64,000 nt of DNA, taken from an uncultured Coriobacteriales bacterium (GTDB lineage Bacteria; Actinomycetota; Coriobacteriia; Coriobacteriales; UMGS124). The stretch covers positions 79,392 to 143,391 of the forward strand of contig CAKUFZ010000002.1 of NCBI GenBank assembly GCA_934654475.1, in the 5' to 3' direction. Position 1 is the stretch's first letter. Each line of letters starts with the position of its first letter. This document shows positions 1-9,500 of this stretch, piece by piece. The position numbers and the translations under genes are program-made. The notes under the pieces were generated by a model. That model did not search any database. It had not been told where the DNA came from and was given only the letters and a program-made list of their open reading frames with translations.

Positions 1-1593
1 CCTGGAAGCATACACGCGGCCGGTGGGCAGCGCAGCCACCTGCTCGACGGTGAGGCTGTAAAAGTCTGCCACGTCGCGCACCAGGCCGCTCTCAAGAAGC
101 GCGGAGACGAGCTTCTCCCCCACCACCTCGATGTCCATGACCGGGCGGCTCACCCAATGCAGCAGTCGCTCGGAAGCCTGCGCGGGGCAGTCGATGGAGA
201 CGCAGCGATACGCCACCTCGTCGCCCTCGTGCATAACGGGGCTACCACAGCTCGGGCAGTGGGTCGGCATCTCGAACAGCGCGGCGTCGGCCGGACGAAG
301 GCTGAGGACAGGACCCACGACCTCGGGAATGACGTCGCCGGCCTTGTGGACCACCACAGTGTCACCGACACGCACGTCCTTGCGGCGAATCTCGTCGATG
401 TTGTGCAGCGTGGCACGAGCGATGGTGGACCCGGCCACCACGACGGGGTCGAACTCGGCGACCGGGGTGAGAACGCCGGTGCGCCCCACCTGCACGGCGA
501 TGTTGCGCAAGACGGTCTGGCGCTCCTCGGGCGGGAACTTGAACGCCGTGAAGAAGCGCGGGGCACGGGCCGTGAAGCCCAAGGCGTGCTGGTAGGCAAA
601 GGAATCAACCTTCACCACGACGCCGTCGATGTCATAGGGCAGGCCGTCGCGCTTGCCGAGGGCCTCCGCACAGAACTCGTGCACCTCGGCGGCACCGTGG
701 CAGCGCTTGAGGTTGGGGTTCACCGAGAAGCCTGCCATGCGCTCCCAAGCGAGGAAGTCCCACTGGCAGTCGACGTCGACCGAGTCCATGTCGGCAAGGG
801 CATACATGAAGGTGGCCAGGTCGCGTACAGCCGTGATCTTGGGGTCCTTCTGGCGAAGGGAGCCGGCGGCGGCGTTGCGCGGGTTGGCGAAGGGGGCACG
901 GCCTGCCTCGTCGTTCTGCTCGTTGAGGCGCACGAACGACTCTTTGGGCATAAAGACCTCGCCGCGCACCTCGATCGAACCGTTGGGTGCGCTCACATGC
1001 GCCAGAGCCTCGTCGGACAGGCGCGCAGGCACGTCCTTGATGGTACGCACGTTGAGCGTGACGTCCTCGCCCATGACGCCGTCGCCGCGCGTTGCCGCGC
1101 GCACGAGCATGCCGTTCTTGTACGTAAGGGCGATGCCCAGGCCGTCTATTTTAAGCTCGCACACATAGGTGGGGGCGACGCCCAGCTCGCGCTCAGTGCG
1201 CTCGAGCCACTCGTCGAGCTCGTCGAGGTTCATGACGTCGTCGATTGAGTACATGCGCGCGGCATGCGGTACGCTGTCGAACTGACGGGCGACGTAGCCT
1301 CCCACATGCTGGGTGTAGCTCTGGGGTGTCACGACCTCGGGATAGGCCGCTTCCAAATCGCGCAACTCATGCACGAGCTTGTCGAAGGCGGCATCGGTGA
1401 TCTCGGGATCGTCGAGCGCGTAATACCTGTAGGCATGGTAGTCGAGCTGACGGTTGAGCTCGGCGGCACGGGCAAAGGGGTCGAATCCCGACTCGGCCCC
1501 GCGAACCGGGACGGTGCCGGCAGCCTCGGGAGTCACCTCACCAGCCTCGTCGAACAAAGACGGCGTGGAAGGTGCTTCAGTTGAACGTGACAT
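1..1593 (-). CDS. ligA: NAD-dependent DNA ligase LigA (partial, C-terminus outside window)
   Basis: Seals nicks between Okazaki fragments and after repair, using NAD+ as adenylate donor. The first 531 codons are present and the frame is still open at base 1, so the 3' end lies outside. The adenylation motif CELKIDG is visible with the catalytic lysine at about residue 148, followed by the TRGDG motif, the OB-fold region and a four-cysteine zinc finger (CPSCG then C-x5-C). The HhH and BRCT domains expected in a protein of about 700-800 residues are beyond the edge. The first 35 residues are an acidic, low-complexity extension ahead of the Ia domain. The ATG at 1593 follows a purine-rich AAGGAGC site, and a plausible promoter lies at 1650-1677. 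Assignment is secure. Confidence 0.97.
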   Translation of the reverse strand, partial: MSRSTEAPSTPSLFDEAGEVTPEAAGTVPVRGAESGFDPFARAAELNRQLDYHAYRYYALDDPEITDAAFDKLVHELRDLEAAYPEVVTPQSYTQHVGGYVARQFDSVPHAARMYSIDDVMNLDELDEWLERTERELGVAPTYVCELKIDGLGIALTYKNGMLVRAATRGDGVMGEDVTLNVRTIKDVPARLSDEALAHVSAPNGSIEVRGEVFMPKESFVRLNEQNDEAGRAPFANPRNAAAGSLRQKDPKITAVRDLATFMYALADMDSVDVDCQWDFLAWERMAGFSVNPNLKRCHGAAEVHEFCAEALGKRDGLPYDIDGVVVKVDSFAYQHALGFTARAPRFFTAFKFPPEERQTVLRNIAVQVGRTGVLTPVAEFDPVVVAGSTIARATLHNIDEIRRKDVRVGDTVVVHKAGDVIPEVVGPVLSLRPADAALFEMPTHCPSCGSPVMHEGDEVAYRCVSIDCPAQASERLLHWVSRPVMDIEVVGEKLVSALLESGLVRDVADFYSLTVEQVAALPTGRVYASR

Positions 1594-1649
1594 ACGCTGC
1601 TCCTTGCTTGCCCGACTCGGCAAGTCACATACCCTGTTGACGGCTGCAC

Positions 1650-1677
1650 ATTCTACCGCGACCAAAGCAAGCGGCAA
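1650..1677 (-). promoter_or_regulatory. candidate sigma-A promoter of ligA
   Basis: On the minus strand TTGCCG, a 16-base spacer and TAGAAT lie about 60 bases upstream of the ligA ATG. The -10 box matches 5 of 6 consensus bases and the -35 box 4 of 6. Found by eye; no transcript data. A similar TTGCCG-N16-TATAGT pair precedes glnN. Confidence 0.5.
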
Positions 1678-1733
1678 AGGCAACCCGGTCGCCGCACGTG
1701 GGGGCAACACACAGAAACGACGTGCTAGAGGGC

Positions 1734-2633
1734 TTAGACCTCAGTGGATTCTCCGCCCTCGGCTACGTCGGTGGCAAGCGCGCGGGCACCCTTGGTGGAG
1801 AAATATTCCTTCTTCGCGATGGCGCGCACAATTGAATTGCGCACGCCCGAGAAGGGAACGCCCTCGACGACATAAAAGAAGATCTGACCCTTGGCACCAT
1901 AGGGCGTGATGGAGTCGAAGAACACCTTGGGCTCCATCCCCTCCTCGGTGCGCAAACGGTCGCCTGCGGCCTCCTTGACGGTCTTGAGCAGGTCGGCCGC
2001 CACCACATCGGGGTCGTAGCCGAGCTCCATCGTGAACTCGAGGGTCGCCTGCGACTCGCTGGAAGCAGGAAGCTGATGAACCGAGGTGGTGTTGAGCACC
2101 GAGTTGGGGATGACGATGCGCTCGTCGAGGCGGTTCTCCACCACGGTGTGGCGCATGGTGACGTCCACAACGGTGCCCGTGACACCCGCAATCGTCACGT
2201 AGTCGCCCGGCTGGATAACACGGCCCACCATGAGCATGAAGCCGCCGAAGATGTTTGAGATGGTGTCTTTCAAGCCCAGCGAGATGACGACCGAGGTCAC
2301 GCCCAGTGCGGTGATGAATGCGGTGGGCTTGATGCCAAAGACGGGCTCGAGCACACAGATGAGCGCCATCGACCACACGATGACACGCACGAAGTTCACG
2401 ATGATGGATGCGGCCGGCAGGCTGTCGAAGTTGGCGATCAGGCGATGGATGAGCTTGCTGAGAATGTGCTGCACAAGAAATGCCAGCGCCGCGATGATGC
2501 ACAGAAAGAGCGCTCGGATGGCAATGATCTCGGGATACAGACCAAAGATAAGTATCTGGCCTGAGTCATCTGTAGAAATGAAGGAGAGACTCTCCATCAG
2601 CACGCTTCCAAGACCCTGCAGCATCTCGCCCAT
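1734..2633 (-). CDS. mscS: small-conductance mechanosensitive channel, MscS family
   Basis: A 299-residue inner-membrane channel that opens under membrane tension to release solutes during hypo-osmotic shock. Two N-terminal hydrophobic segments (about residues 28-60 and 75-105) precede the pore helix TM3, which shows the family's small-residue pattern (ALGVTSVVISLGLKD) and is followed by the conserved GRVIQPGDYV beta-domain entry and the IPNS motif. Length fits the short YggB-type proteins. I chose the ATG at 2633 because a GAAGGGA site sits 10 bases upstream. The same frame stays open upstream through the tRNA genes, but that part reads tRNA sequence and is not protein. A strong terminator separates it from the upstream tRNA operon, so its own promoter must lie in 2634-2680; I could not pick one with confidence. 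Confidence 0.93.
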   Translation of the reverse strand: MGEMLQGLGSVLMESLSFISTDDSGQILIFGLYPEIIAIRALFLCIIAALAFLVQHILSKLIHRLIANFDSLPAASIIVNFVRVIVWSMALICVLEPVFGIKPTAFITALGVTSVVISLGLKDTISNIFGGFMLMVGRVIQPGDYVTIAGVTGTVVDVTMRHTVVENRLDERIVIPNSVLNTTSVHQLPASSESQATLEFTMELGYDPDVVAADLLKTVKEAAGDRLRTEEGMEPKVFFDSITPYGAKGQIFFYVVEGVPFSGVRNSIVRAIAKKEYFSTKGARALATDVAEGGESTEV

Positions 2634-2680
2634 ATGGTGCGTCCCTTCACGCAAGACAGTCGTCGCAAACGACCAGATAA

Positions 2681-2719
2681 ACAAAAACAGGCGGGAGTCT
2701 TTCGACTCTCGCCTGTTTA
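2681..2719 (-). terminator. intrinsic terminator of the tRNA operon
   Basis: A nearly perfect 15-bp stem with a GAAA tetraloop in the minus-strand transcript (arms 2685-2699 and 2704-2718, one G-U pair) runs directly into TTTTTGTTT. It lies 10 bases after the last tRNA and before mscS. This is a textbook Rho-independent terminator. Confidence 0.9.
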
Positions 2720-2727
2720 ATCTCCAA

Positions 2728-2803
2728 TGGTGGAGATGAGGGGATTCGAACCCCTGACCCCTTGACTGCCAGTCAAGTGCTCTCCCAACTGAGCTACACC
2801 CCC
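2728..2803 (-). tRNA. tRNA-Ala (GGC), copy 2
   Basis: A 76-base cloverleaf on the minus strand. The anticodon stem CTTGA/TCAAG encloses the loop CTGGCAG, giving anticodon GGC, which reads GCC. The acceptor stem carries the G3:U70 pair that marks alanine tRNAs. The TTCGAAT T-loop is present and the CCA end is encoded. Sequence is identical to the copy at 2895-2970. It is the third gene of the transcript, 5 bases after tRNA-Val. Confidence 0.97.
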
Positions 2804-2808
2804 GAAGG

Positions 2809-2883
2809 TGGTGGGCGTTGCAGGATTTGAACCTGCGACCCCTTCCGTGTGAAGGAAGTGCTCTACCCCTGAGCCAAACGCCC
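2809..2883 (-). tRNA. tRNA-Val (CAC)
   Basis: A 75-base cloverleaf on the minus strand. Anticodon stem CTTCC/GGAAG with loop TTCACAC gives anticodon CAC, reading GTG. The T-loop is TTCAAAT and CCA is encoded. It sits between the two tRNA-Ala copies, 11 bases after the first and 5 before the second. Confidence 0.97.
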
Positions 2884-2894
2884 GTGAACCGCAA

Positions 2895-2970
2895 TGGTGG
2901 AGATGAGGGGATTCGAACCCCTGACCCCTTGACTGCCAGTCAAGTGCTCTCCCAACTGAGCTACACCCCC
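2895..2970 (-). tRNA. tRNA-Ala (GGC), copy 1
   Basis: First gene of the tRNA operon on the minus strand and identical over 76 bases to the copy at 2728-2803. Anticodon GGC, G3:U70 acceptor pair, encoded CCA. Two copies of the GCC reader fit a GC-rich genome in which GCC is a dominant alanine codon. Confidence 0.97.
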
Positions 2971-2992
2971 GTGGGCTGCGGTGCGAGAAGTA

Positions 2993-3021
2993 ATATTACG
3001 CGCTCTCCTCTCCTAGCGCAA
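2993..3021 (-). promoter_or_regulatory. candidate promoter of the tRNA operon
   Basis: On the minus strand TTGCGC, a 17-base spacer and TAATAT end 22 bases before the first tRNA, a suitable distance for a short 5' leader. The -35 match is weak (3 of 6). The operon must start between the aldolase stop at 3073 and 2970, so position supports it. Confidence 0.45.
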
Positions 3022-3062
3022 GCACTTTCTTGAGAAAGTGCTAATTGTGGAGAACTCTCCAC
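3021..3062. terminator. two tandem hairpins after the aldolase gene
   Basis: Two perfect inverted repeats follow the aldolase stop codon at 3073: 3047-3062 (6-bp arms, 4-base loop) and 3021-3042 (9-bp arms, loop TTGA). Neither is followed by a clear T run, so termination is likely but not typical. The second hairpin touches the -35 box proposed for the tRNA operon. Confidence 0.5.
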
Positions 3063-3072
3063 AAATACCGTA

Positions 3073-4020
3073 CTACTCCGCTTCAGGCGCGGTGTAGGGG
3101 TCGATGCCCTTGAACACGTCGAGGGCCTCCTGGGGATCGTAGTCGGAGAAGGTGACGGCACTGATGGCGCGCGTCAGACGCACGGCTTCGTCAAGGCTGC
3201 GCTGGTGGATGTTGCGGCCCGTGGCGTTGCCGGCAGCACCGCCCACATGGATCTGCTCCCAAAGCTGCGTAAGGAACGTCTCGGCGTCAACGGTGGAACC
3301 GCCGGCGCACACAAGGCCGGTGCGGCCTGCGGCCTTGCTGGCCTGCTTGAGGAGCTCGGCAGACTTCTTGCCCTCCTCCTTGGGCGGGTTGACCTTCACG
3401 AAGTCGGCGCCCAGGCAGGCGGCGACACCGGCAGCGCCTGCAATGAGGTCGGCGGCCTTCTCGTTGGTCACGGCCTTGCCGCGCGGGTAGATCCAAAGAA
3501 CCACGAGCAGGCCGTAGGCATGGGCGTCGGCAATGAGCTGGCCGGCCTCCTCGACCATCTGGGCCTCAAACTCACTGCCCAGGTAGATGGTGTAACCCAC
3601 GCCCACGATGTTGGCACCCATCTCGCGCATGTTGAGCACGGCGTCGAGGTCGGAAAGCATCGGCGAGTAGGGATCGGCCTGGGAGGTCTTGACCAGGTTG
3701 GTCTTGGAGTTCATCTTGACCAGGTAGTTGATGTCGGGATAGTCGGCGCCGTAGCGGGCGATGAGGCCGCGCTGGGCAGCGAGCACGCCGATGCAACCCT
3801 TGGCGCCGATCTTGAAGAGGTGCTCGGGGTCGGCGTCGCTCTCGTCAATGCCCTCGCCGTAGAAGTCGGCGTTGAGGTGCTCGAACTTCTGGTCGCAAGC
3901 GTACAGCATGAGCCTGCCAGTGCCGCGGGTGGCGGCCAGGAAGTTCTCGCGATAGGCGTCCTTGTACTCGGGCATGACGTCGAGCGGGACGCGCACATCT
4001 TCAAACGTGATCTTCTTCAT
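3073..4020 (-). CDS. fbaB: class I fructose-bisphosphate aldolase, archaeal/DhnA type
   Basis: Cleaves fructose 1,6-bisphosphate to dihydroxyacetone phosphate and glyceraldehyde 3-phosphate through a lysine Schiff base. The 315-residue protein belongs to the DeoC/FbaB/LacD group: the core reads as a TIM barrel with the Schiff-base strand GADFVKVNPP, the phosphate-binding CAGGS segment and a late GNATGRNIHQR segment. It is cytosolic with no signal peptide. The ATG at 4020 has AAAGGGA 7 bases upstream. It stands alone between the terminator-like hairpin after rel and the tRNA operon. Related barrel enzymes (transaldolase-like or ADH-synthase) share the fold, so the exact substrate is inferred. 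Confidence 0.85.
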   Translation of the reverse strand: MKKITFEDVRVPLDVMPEYKDAYRENFLAATRGTGRLMLYACDQKFEHLNADFYGEGIDESDADPEHLFKIGAKGCIGVLAAQRGLIARYGADYPDINYLVKMNSKTNLVKTSQADPYSPMLSDLDAVLNMREMGANIVGVGYTIYLGSEFEAQMVEEAGQLIADAHAYGLLVVLWIYPRGKAVTNEKAADLIAGAAGVAACLGADFVKVNPPKEEGKKSAELLKQASKAAGRTGLVCAGGSTVDAETFLTQLWEQIHVGGAAGNATGRNIHQRSLDEAVRLTRAISAVTFSDYDPQEALDVFKGIDPYTAPEAE

Positions 4021-4101
4021 GGTTTCCCTTTCATATGTCTGTCGTTCGGCCGCAACAACCCAACGACAACGCGTCGGGAGCGGCGGCCCCTATAGAAGCG
4101 G

Positions 4102-4131
4102 CGCGCCTGCGGGCACAGACCCGCAGGCGCG
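4102..4131 (-). terminator. strong GC-rich hairpin after rel
   Basis: A perfect 12-bp GC-rich stem with a 6-base loop (arms 4102-4113 and 4120-4131) begins 10 bases after the rel stop. A T run is lacking; the transcript continues CCGCTTCTATA. Position and strength suggest termination or 3'-end protection. Confidence 0.6.
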
Positions 4132-4140
4132 ATGTACCAC

Positions 4141-6480
4141 CTAAGAGGACTTCTTCCTGGACGACTCGCCGGGCAGGGCGCGCCGTGCGTCAAAGACACC
4201 CTCGTAGCTCGCCAGACGGTGCAGGAGCGGGTCGAGGGCCTTGACGTTGGACAGCTCAACCAGGAAACGCAGGTTGGAGATGCCGTTCTTGTCGGTTTTT
4301 GTGCCGCACGACACGATGTTGCCACCGGCGTCGGAGATGGCGGTGGAGACGTCCACAAGCAGGCGCGTGCGGTCCATTGCCTCAACGACAATCTCGACCT
4401 GGAACGTCGAGGAAAGGCCCGTGTCCCACGACACGCCGATCATGCGGCCCTCCGACTTGCGCAGGTCGGTGACATTGGGGCAGTCGGCACGGTGCACGCT
4501 CACGCCGCGCCCGCGTGTGACGAAGCCCACGATGTCGTCGCCCATGACGGGGTTGCAGCAATGGGCCAGACGCACGAGCATGCCGTCGGCGCCGTCGACG
4601 AGCACGCCGTTGGAGGCAAGCGCGCGCTTCTTGCGCTCAGTCGAGTTCTGCGCGCGACGCGAGAGGCGCGGGGTGCAGGCGGGGTTCTGCAGGCTCTCAA
4701 GAGCGCGCTTCTCGGCCTCTGCCTGGGTGTCCACCGCATCGTCGAGGATCGCCTTCACCTTGGTGGCGACAGTGCGTGCCGAAACCTTGCCGTTGCAGAT
4801 GAAGACGAACAGGTCCTCGGGGCCCGACACGCCGAACTCCACGGCCACGCTGCGCAGGGCGCGTACGGTGCGGGGCGTGGAGATGCCCAGACCGACCTTG
4901 CGCAGCTCGCGGGCAAGCTGGTCGCGGCCGGCTGCCGAGTCGTCGGCCTTGGTCATACGGCTGAAGTACGAGCGGATCTTCTGGCGCGCGCCCGGCGTCT
5001 TCACGATGTTGAGCCAGTCGCGGCTGGGCTTGGCGTTGTTCTGCGTGATGATCTCCACGCGGTCGCCCATCTGGAGCTCGTAGGAAAGCGGCACGACCGT
5101 GCCGTTCACCTTGGCGCCGATGCAGTGATGGCCGACCTCGGTGTGCACCGCATAGGCAAAGTCGATGGGCGTGGAGCCCGCGCGGAGCACCTGCACCTCG
5201 CCGGCCGGCGTGAAGACGAAGACCTCGCTGTCGTACAGGTCGATCTTCACGGCCTCGAGGAACTCCTGGGGGTCGGACAGGTCGTCCTGCTGGGTCCAGT
5301 CGAGCGTGCGGCCCAGCCATGCGAGCTGGTCGTCGAGGCGCTGCGCGGAGCTCTGCTTGTCGCCGTCGGAGTTGCCCGCCTGCTTGTAGAGCCAGTGGGC
5401 GGCAATGCCGTACTCGGCGTGCTCGTTCATCTCCTCGGTGCGGATCTGCACCTCGAGGGGGCGGCCCGCAGGACCGATGACCGTGGTGTGCAGCGACTGG
5501 TACATGTTGAACTTGGGCATTGCGATGTAGTCTTTGAAGCGCCCGGGCATGGGCGTCCACAGGGCGTGGACGGCTCCGAGGACGCCGTAGCACTCGCGCA
5601 CATCGTCGGTGATGACGCGCAGCGCGATGAGGTCGTAGATCTCGCTGAAGTCCTTGCCCTTGTTCTTCATCTTCATATAGATGGAGTAGAGGTGCTTGGG
5701 CCTGCCCATGATGCGGAAATGCTCGATCTTGGCCTTCGTGAGCTCGTCGCGCAGGATGGTCTTGACCGTCTCCAGGTACGCCTCACGCTCGGCGCGCGAC
5801 TCGGCCACCATGCGCGCGACCTGGCGGTACTTCGCAGGATCCAGATAGAAGAACGACAGGTCCTCAAGCTCCCACTTGATGGAGCTGATGCCCAGGCGGT
5901 TTGCCAGGGGCGCATAGATGCTCATCGTCTCGTTGGCCTTGAAGATGCGGCGGTCCTCAGGGATGGCCATGAGCGTGCGCATGTTGTGCAGGCGGTCGGC
6001 CAGCTTGATGATGATGACGCGAATGTCCTTGGCCATGGCGAGGAACATCTTGCGCAGGTTGAGCGCCTGCTGCTCGGACAGGCTCGACACGGAGATGTTC
6101 GTGAGCTTCGTCACGCCGTCAACCAGCTCGGAGACCTGGGGCCCAAAGAGCTCGGAGAGCTCATCGAGCGTGGCGTCGGTGTCTTCGACGGTGTCATGGA
6201 GAAGGCCCGCGCACAGCATGTCGACGTCAGAGTGGAGGTTCTTCGCCAAGATGATGGCGACTTCCACCGGGTGGTTGATGTAGGGCTCGCCCGACTTGCG
6301 CTTCTGGTCGCGATGGTGGGCGCGCGCGAACTCATAGGCACGCTCGATCTTCTCCACCTCGGCGGGGCTCAGGTAGGAAGCGGCGCATTCGCGCAGCACG
6401 GGAAAGTTGTCCAGCTGCCCTTGAGGCGGGAGGGCCGGCGCGGTGGGGTCGTACTTTGTGTGGATGACGGAGTCAGCCAT
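4141..6480 (-). CDS. rel: bifunctional (p)ppGpp synthetase/hydrolase Rel
   Basis: Makes (p)ppGpp from ATP and GTP/GDP during amino-acid starvation and degrades it otherwise. The 779 residues show the full long-RSH order. An HD hydrolase domain (about 50-200, with H70 and the HD pair at 95-96) is followed by the synthetase domain (about 250-370, with RFKDYIAMPK and YQSLHTTV). Then come the TGS domain (about 415-480), a Cys-rich segment LAHCCNPV and a C-terminal ACT domain. Both active sites look intact, so it should be bifunctional like the single Rel of other Gram-positives. The ATG at 6480 has GGAGG 9 bases upstream. It starts 29 bases after the recJ-helicase stop, which suggests cotranscription with the secDF-recJ genes. 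Confidence 0.96.
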   Translation of the reverse strand: MADSVIHTKYDPTAPALPPQGQLDNFPVLRECAASYLSPAEVEKIERAYEFARAHHRDQKRKSGEPYINHPVEVAIILAKNLHSDVDMLCAGLLHDTVEDTDATLDELSELFGPQVSELVDGVTKLTNISVSSLSEQQALNLRKMFLAMAKDIRVIIIKLADRLHNMRTLMAIPEDRRIFKANETMSIYAPLANRLGISSIKWELEDLSFFYLDPAKYRQVARMVAESRAEREAYLETVKTILRDELTKAKIEHFRIMGRPKHLYSIYMKMKNKGKDFSEIYDLIALRVITDDVRECYGVLGAVHALWTPMPGRFKDYIAMPKFNMYQSLHTTVIGPAGRPLEVQIRTEEMNEHAEYGIAAHWLYKQAGNSDGDKQSSAQRLDDQLAWLGRTLDWTQQDDLSDPQEFLEAVKIDLYDSEVFVFTPAGEVQVLRAGSTPIDFAYAVHTEVGHHCIGAKVNGTVVPLSYELQMGDRVEIITQNNAKPSRDWLNIVKTPGARQKIRSYFSRMTKADDSAAGRDQLARELRKVGLGISTPRTVRALRSVAVEFGVSGPEDLFVFICNGKVSARTVATKVKAILDDAVDTQAEAEKRALESLQNPACTPRLSRRAQNSTERKKRALASNGVLVDGADGMLVRLAHCCNPVMGDDIVGFVTRGRGVSVHRADCPNVTDLRKSEGRMIGVSWDTGLSSTFQVEIVVEAMDRTRLLVDVSTAISDAGGNIVSCGTKTDKNGISNLRFLVELSNVKALDPLLHRLASYEGVFDARRALPGESSRKKSS

Positions 6481-6509
6481 GGCAATGCGCCTCCTGGAGT
6501 ACCTCGGAT

Positions 6510-9500
6510 CTAGTCAGTAGGAAGTATAGGCCTGTTGATGCGCGCGAGCACAGAAGGCGCGTCGCTTTCGAGCGCCCAACGGCGAAATGCGTCAAATTCT
6601 TGCAGCGCGTTGAGCCCCTCGAGGTACCGGATGGAGCGCGTCAGGTCCATACGCTCGGGCGAAGGCACCATGGAGATGCGCCTGCCCACGCCATATCCAC
6701 TCGTCTGGGTGAAGCCGAGCTCACGGAAGATGGAGATGCCGCAGGACACGCCCTTGGCCCCGAACGTGGGGGTGCAGCCCAGGCTCGCACAGTCCGCGGC
6801 AAGCTCGGCGTTGGTGAGCGCAAAACCGTCCTCGCCGCCCAGGCGCGCCTCGCGGTCGCGACGGCAAAGCACGCGGTAGAGCGACACCAGGTCCTCGCGG
6901 CACGGGGCGTCAGAGGAAAGGACACGCTCGTTGATGCGGGCGTCGGAGCCACCGTAGGCAAGATGAATCCAAGAATCGCTGCCATCGCGGCCTGCGCGAC
7001 CCGACATCTGGTTGAACTCGACCTCGTCGAACGGCAGGTGATAGAGCACGACATGACGGACGTCGGGCAGGTTGACGCCCTCGCCGAAAGCGCTTGTCGA
7101 CACAACGAGACGAACCTCGCCCGAGCGGAAGGCGTCTTCCACGGCAGCACGGTCGGAACGGGAAAGGCCGGCGTTGTAGAAGGCAACGCGGTACCCGAAA
7201 TCGCGCACGCGGCGGCGCAGCGTGCGGGCCAGGTTCACGGTCTGCTCGCGAGAGTTGACATACACGAGCGTCTTTTGACCGCTGGCAAGCAGGCTCACCA
7301 GGCGCTCGTCACGATCGGCGCGACCGCGCTCGTCACTCACATGCAGGTTCTCACGCACCGAGGGGTCGAGCACGACGCCGTCCGGGGCAATGTCGAGCAG
7401 GCGGCAGATCTCCTGGCCGACCTTGGCGGAAGCCGTCGCGGTGACGGCAAGCACGCAAGGATGACCCAACTCGTCGAGCACGCGGGGCATGTCGAGGTAG
7501 GAGCTGCGGTTGCCCGAGGCCGCCAGACCCGCATGATGGGCCTCGTCCACCACGACAAAGCCGACGCGGCCCGAGCTTGCGAACTTGGCCGAGTGAATGG
7601 CGAGAAACTCCGGCGTGGTGAGGACGATGTCGACGGCGCCGGAGGCAAGTCCCTCGAACACGCTGGCGCGGTCCTCGAGCGGGGTCTCACCCGTGAGCAC
7701 GCGCGTCGTCATACCGAGGCTGTCGAAGACGCGGCCCAGGTGGTAAGCCTGGTCGCTCACAAGCGCGCGCAAGGGATAGACAAAAACGCTCGCCTTGTTG
7801 TGCAGCAGTGCGCAGCGCGCCGCATGCACATGGAAGATGAGCGACTTGCCGCGACCTGTGGCCATGACGCACAGCGACGAGACGCCGGCCTCAAGGTTTT
7901 CAAGGGCGCGTGCCTGGGCAGGCAAAAGCTCGTGCTCGCCGATGAGGAGCCTGCGCAGCTCGTCGGTCACGTCTTTGGAGGACATCGCCGCCAGGCGCGC
8001 CCTCTCGGCAGCGCGGGCGTTGGCTTGTTCGAGCTCGTCGGCGCACGCGGCGCCGGTCTCGATGCTGACCAACACGTTGACGCCGACGGGCCTGCCGTCG
8101 ACACCGCCCGTGATGTTCTCGACAACGGCACGGTAGGCCGCCCCGCGATCGATGCGCGGCGCGATGGCGGCGGCTATGAAGCGCTTGAGGTAGCCCACGC
8201 GATCGCCGTTGGGATCGATGAGGGCGACCGCCTTGGGGTCGTTGGGATTGGAAGGCTCTCGCTCGAGGCGCAGGGCATCGCCGGGCTGCAGACGAGCCAC
8301 GATGCTCTGCCTGCCGTCGAACGTGACGCCGACGACCTTCGTATGGAACTGTGAGGCGTTGGCGAGGCTCTCGAGCTCGCTTTCGGAAATGTACTGGTCG
8401 GCGTTTTCGAAAAGGGCCTCGACAAGCCGCACGGTGGCGGGGTCGGGCGCCTCGGCGTCGCGTGCGTCGCGCAGAAGCACGTCCTTGACGTGCATCTTGC
8501 AGCTCACGCGGTTCTGCCACGTCTCGACCTTGGGTTCAAAGACAATGTCGACCGCCTCGTCGCACTCCACGAGCGCCTCGACGTTCTCGGCGTTGAACAT
8601 GATGGCCTGGCAGGAGCCGCTCGCGTCGTTTGCGAGGAAGGAAAGGTGCTTGCCCTCCTCACCGCGCCGGCGGCGGTCTGTCATCGTGGCACCGGTGACC
8701 GCAAGCACCGGCGTCTCATTGCCCTGGCCAAAGGGCTGAAGCACCGAGAGGGAGGAGATGGTGTCGACGGTGACCTCGGCGAGGTCGACCACGGCCGAGA
8801 CGCTCAGACGGTCTTCGAAGTCCTCGGGAGGCAGCGCCGCGAGGTACTCCTCCATGCGGTCGCGGAAGGCGTCGAGGTTGCCGGCATCGAGCGTGATGCC
8901 CACGGCACCGGCATGGCCGCCGAAGCGGATGAGCAGGTCCGAGCAGCTCTCGACGGCCTCGAAGAGGTTGACGTCGCCGACGCTTCGGCCTGAGCCGCGC
9001 GCCACACCGTCGGAGATGGTGAAGAGGATGACAGGCACATGGTAGAGGCTCACGATGCGGCTCGCGACGATGCCCTTGACGCCTTCGTGCCACCCCTCCC
9101 CGCCCACGACGATGACGCGCCCACCTTCGTAGGTGGCTTCGACAAGCGCGTTCGCGTCGTCAAACAGCTGGCGCTCGATGGCGCGGCGCTCGCGGTTGAT
9201 GTCCTCAAGGCGCATGGCGATGCGCTCGGCCTCTTGAGGGTCGCGCTCCATGAGGAGGTTGAGCGCGATGGCCGGGTCGTCCATCCTACCCGCGGCGTTC
9301 ATGCGCGGGATGAGGGAGAAGGCCAGGTCGTCGGCAGACATCTGGGTGAGGTCGCGACGGGCCTGCACCGCAAGTGCCGCGAGACCCGGGTTTTCAACCC
9401 GACGCAGGCGTGCGATGCCCTCGGCCACGAGCGAGCGGTTCTCACCGGTGAGCAGCATCATGTCGCTCACCGTGCCCAGCGTGGCAATGTCGGTGTACTC

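Noticed and set aside
2634..2894. N-terminal extension of mscS through the tRNA genes
   Set aside because: The frame is open but reads tRNA sequence and crosses a strong terminator; the ATG at 2633 has a good ribosome site.
2818..3033. Short plus-strand frame over the tRNA cluster
   Set aside because: It translates the complement of tRNA-Val and tRNA-Ala; such tRNA-antisense frames are a frequent false gene call.
3018..3046. CIRCE-like (HrcA) heat-shock operator, TTAGCACTT ... AAGTGCT
   Set aside because: The spacer is 8 rather than 9 bases, the outer bases do not match, and the nearest genes are tRNAs and an aldolase, not chaperones. A terminator-type hairpin fits better.
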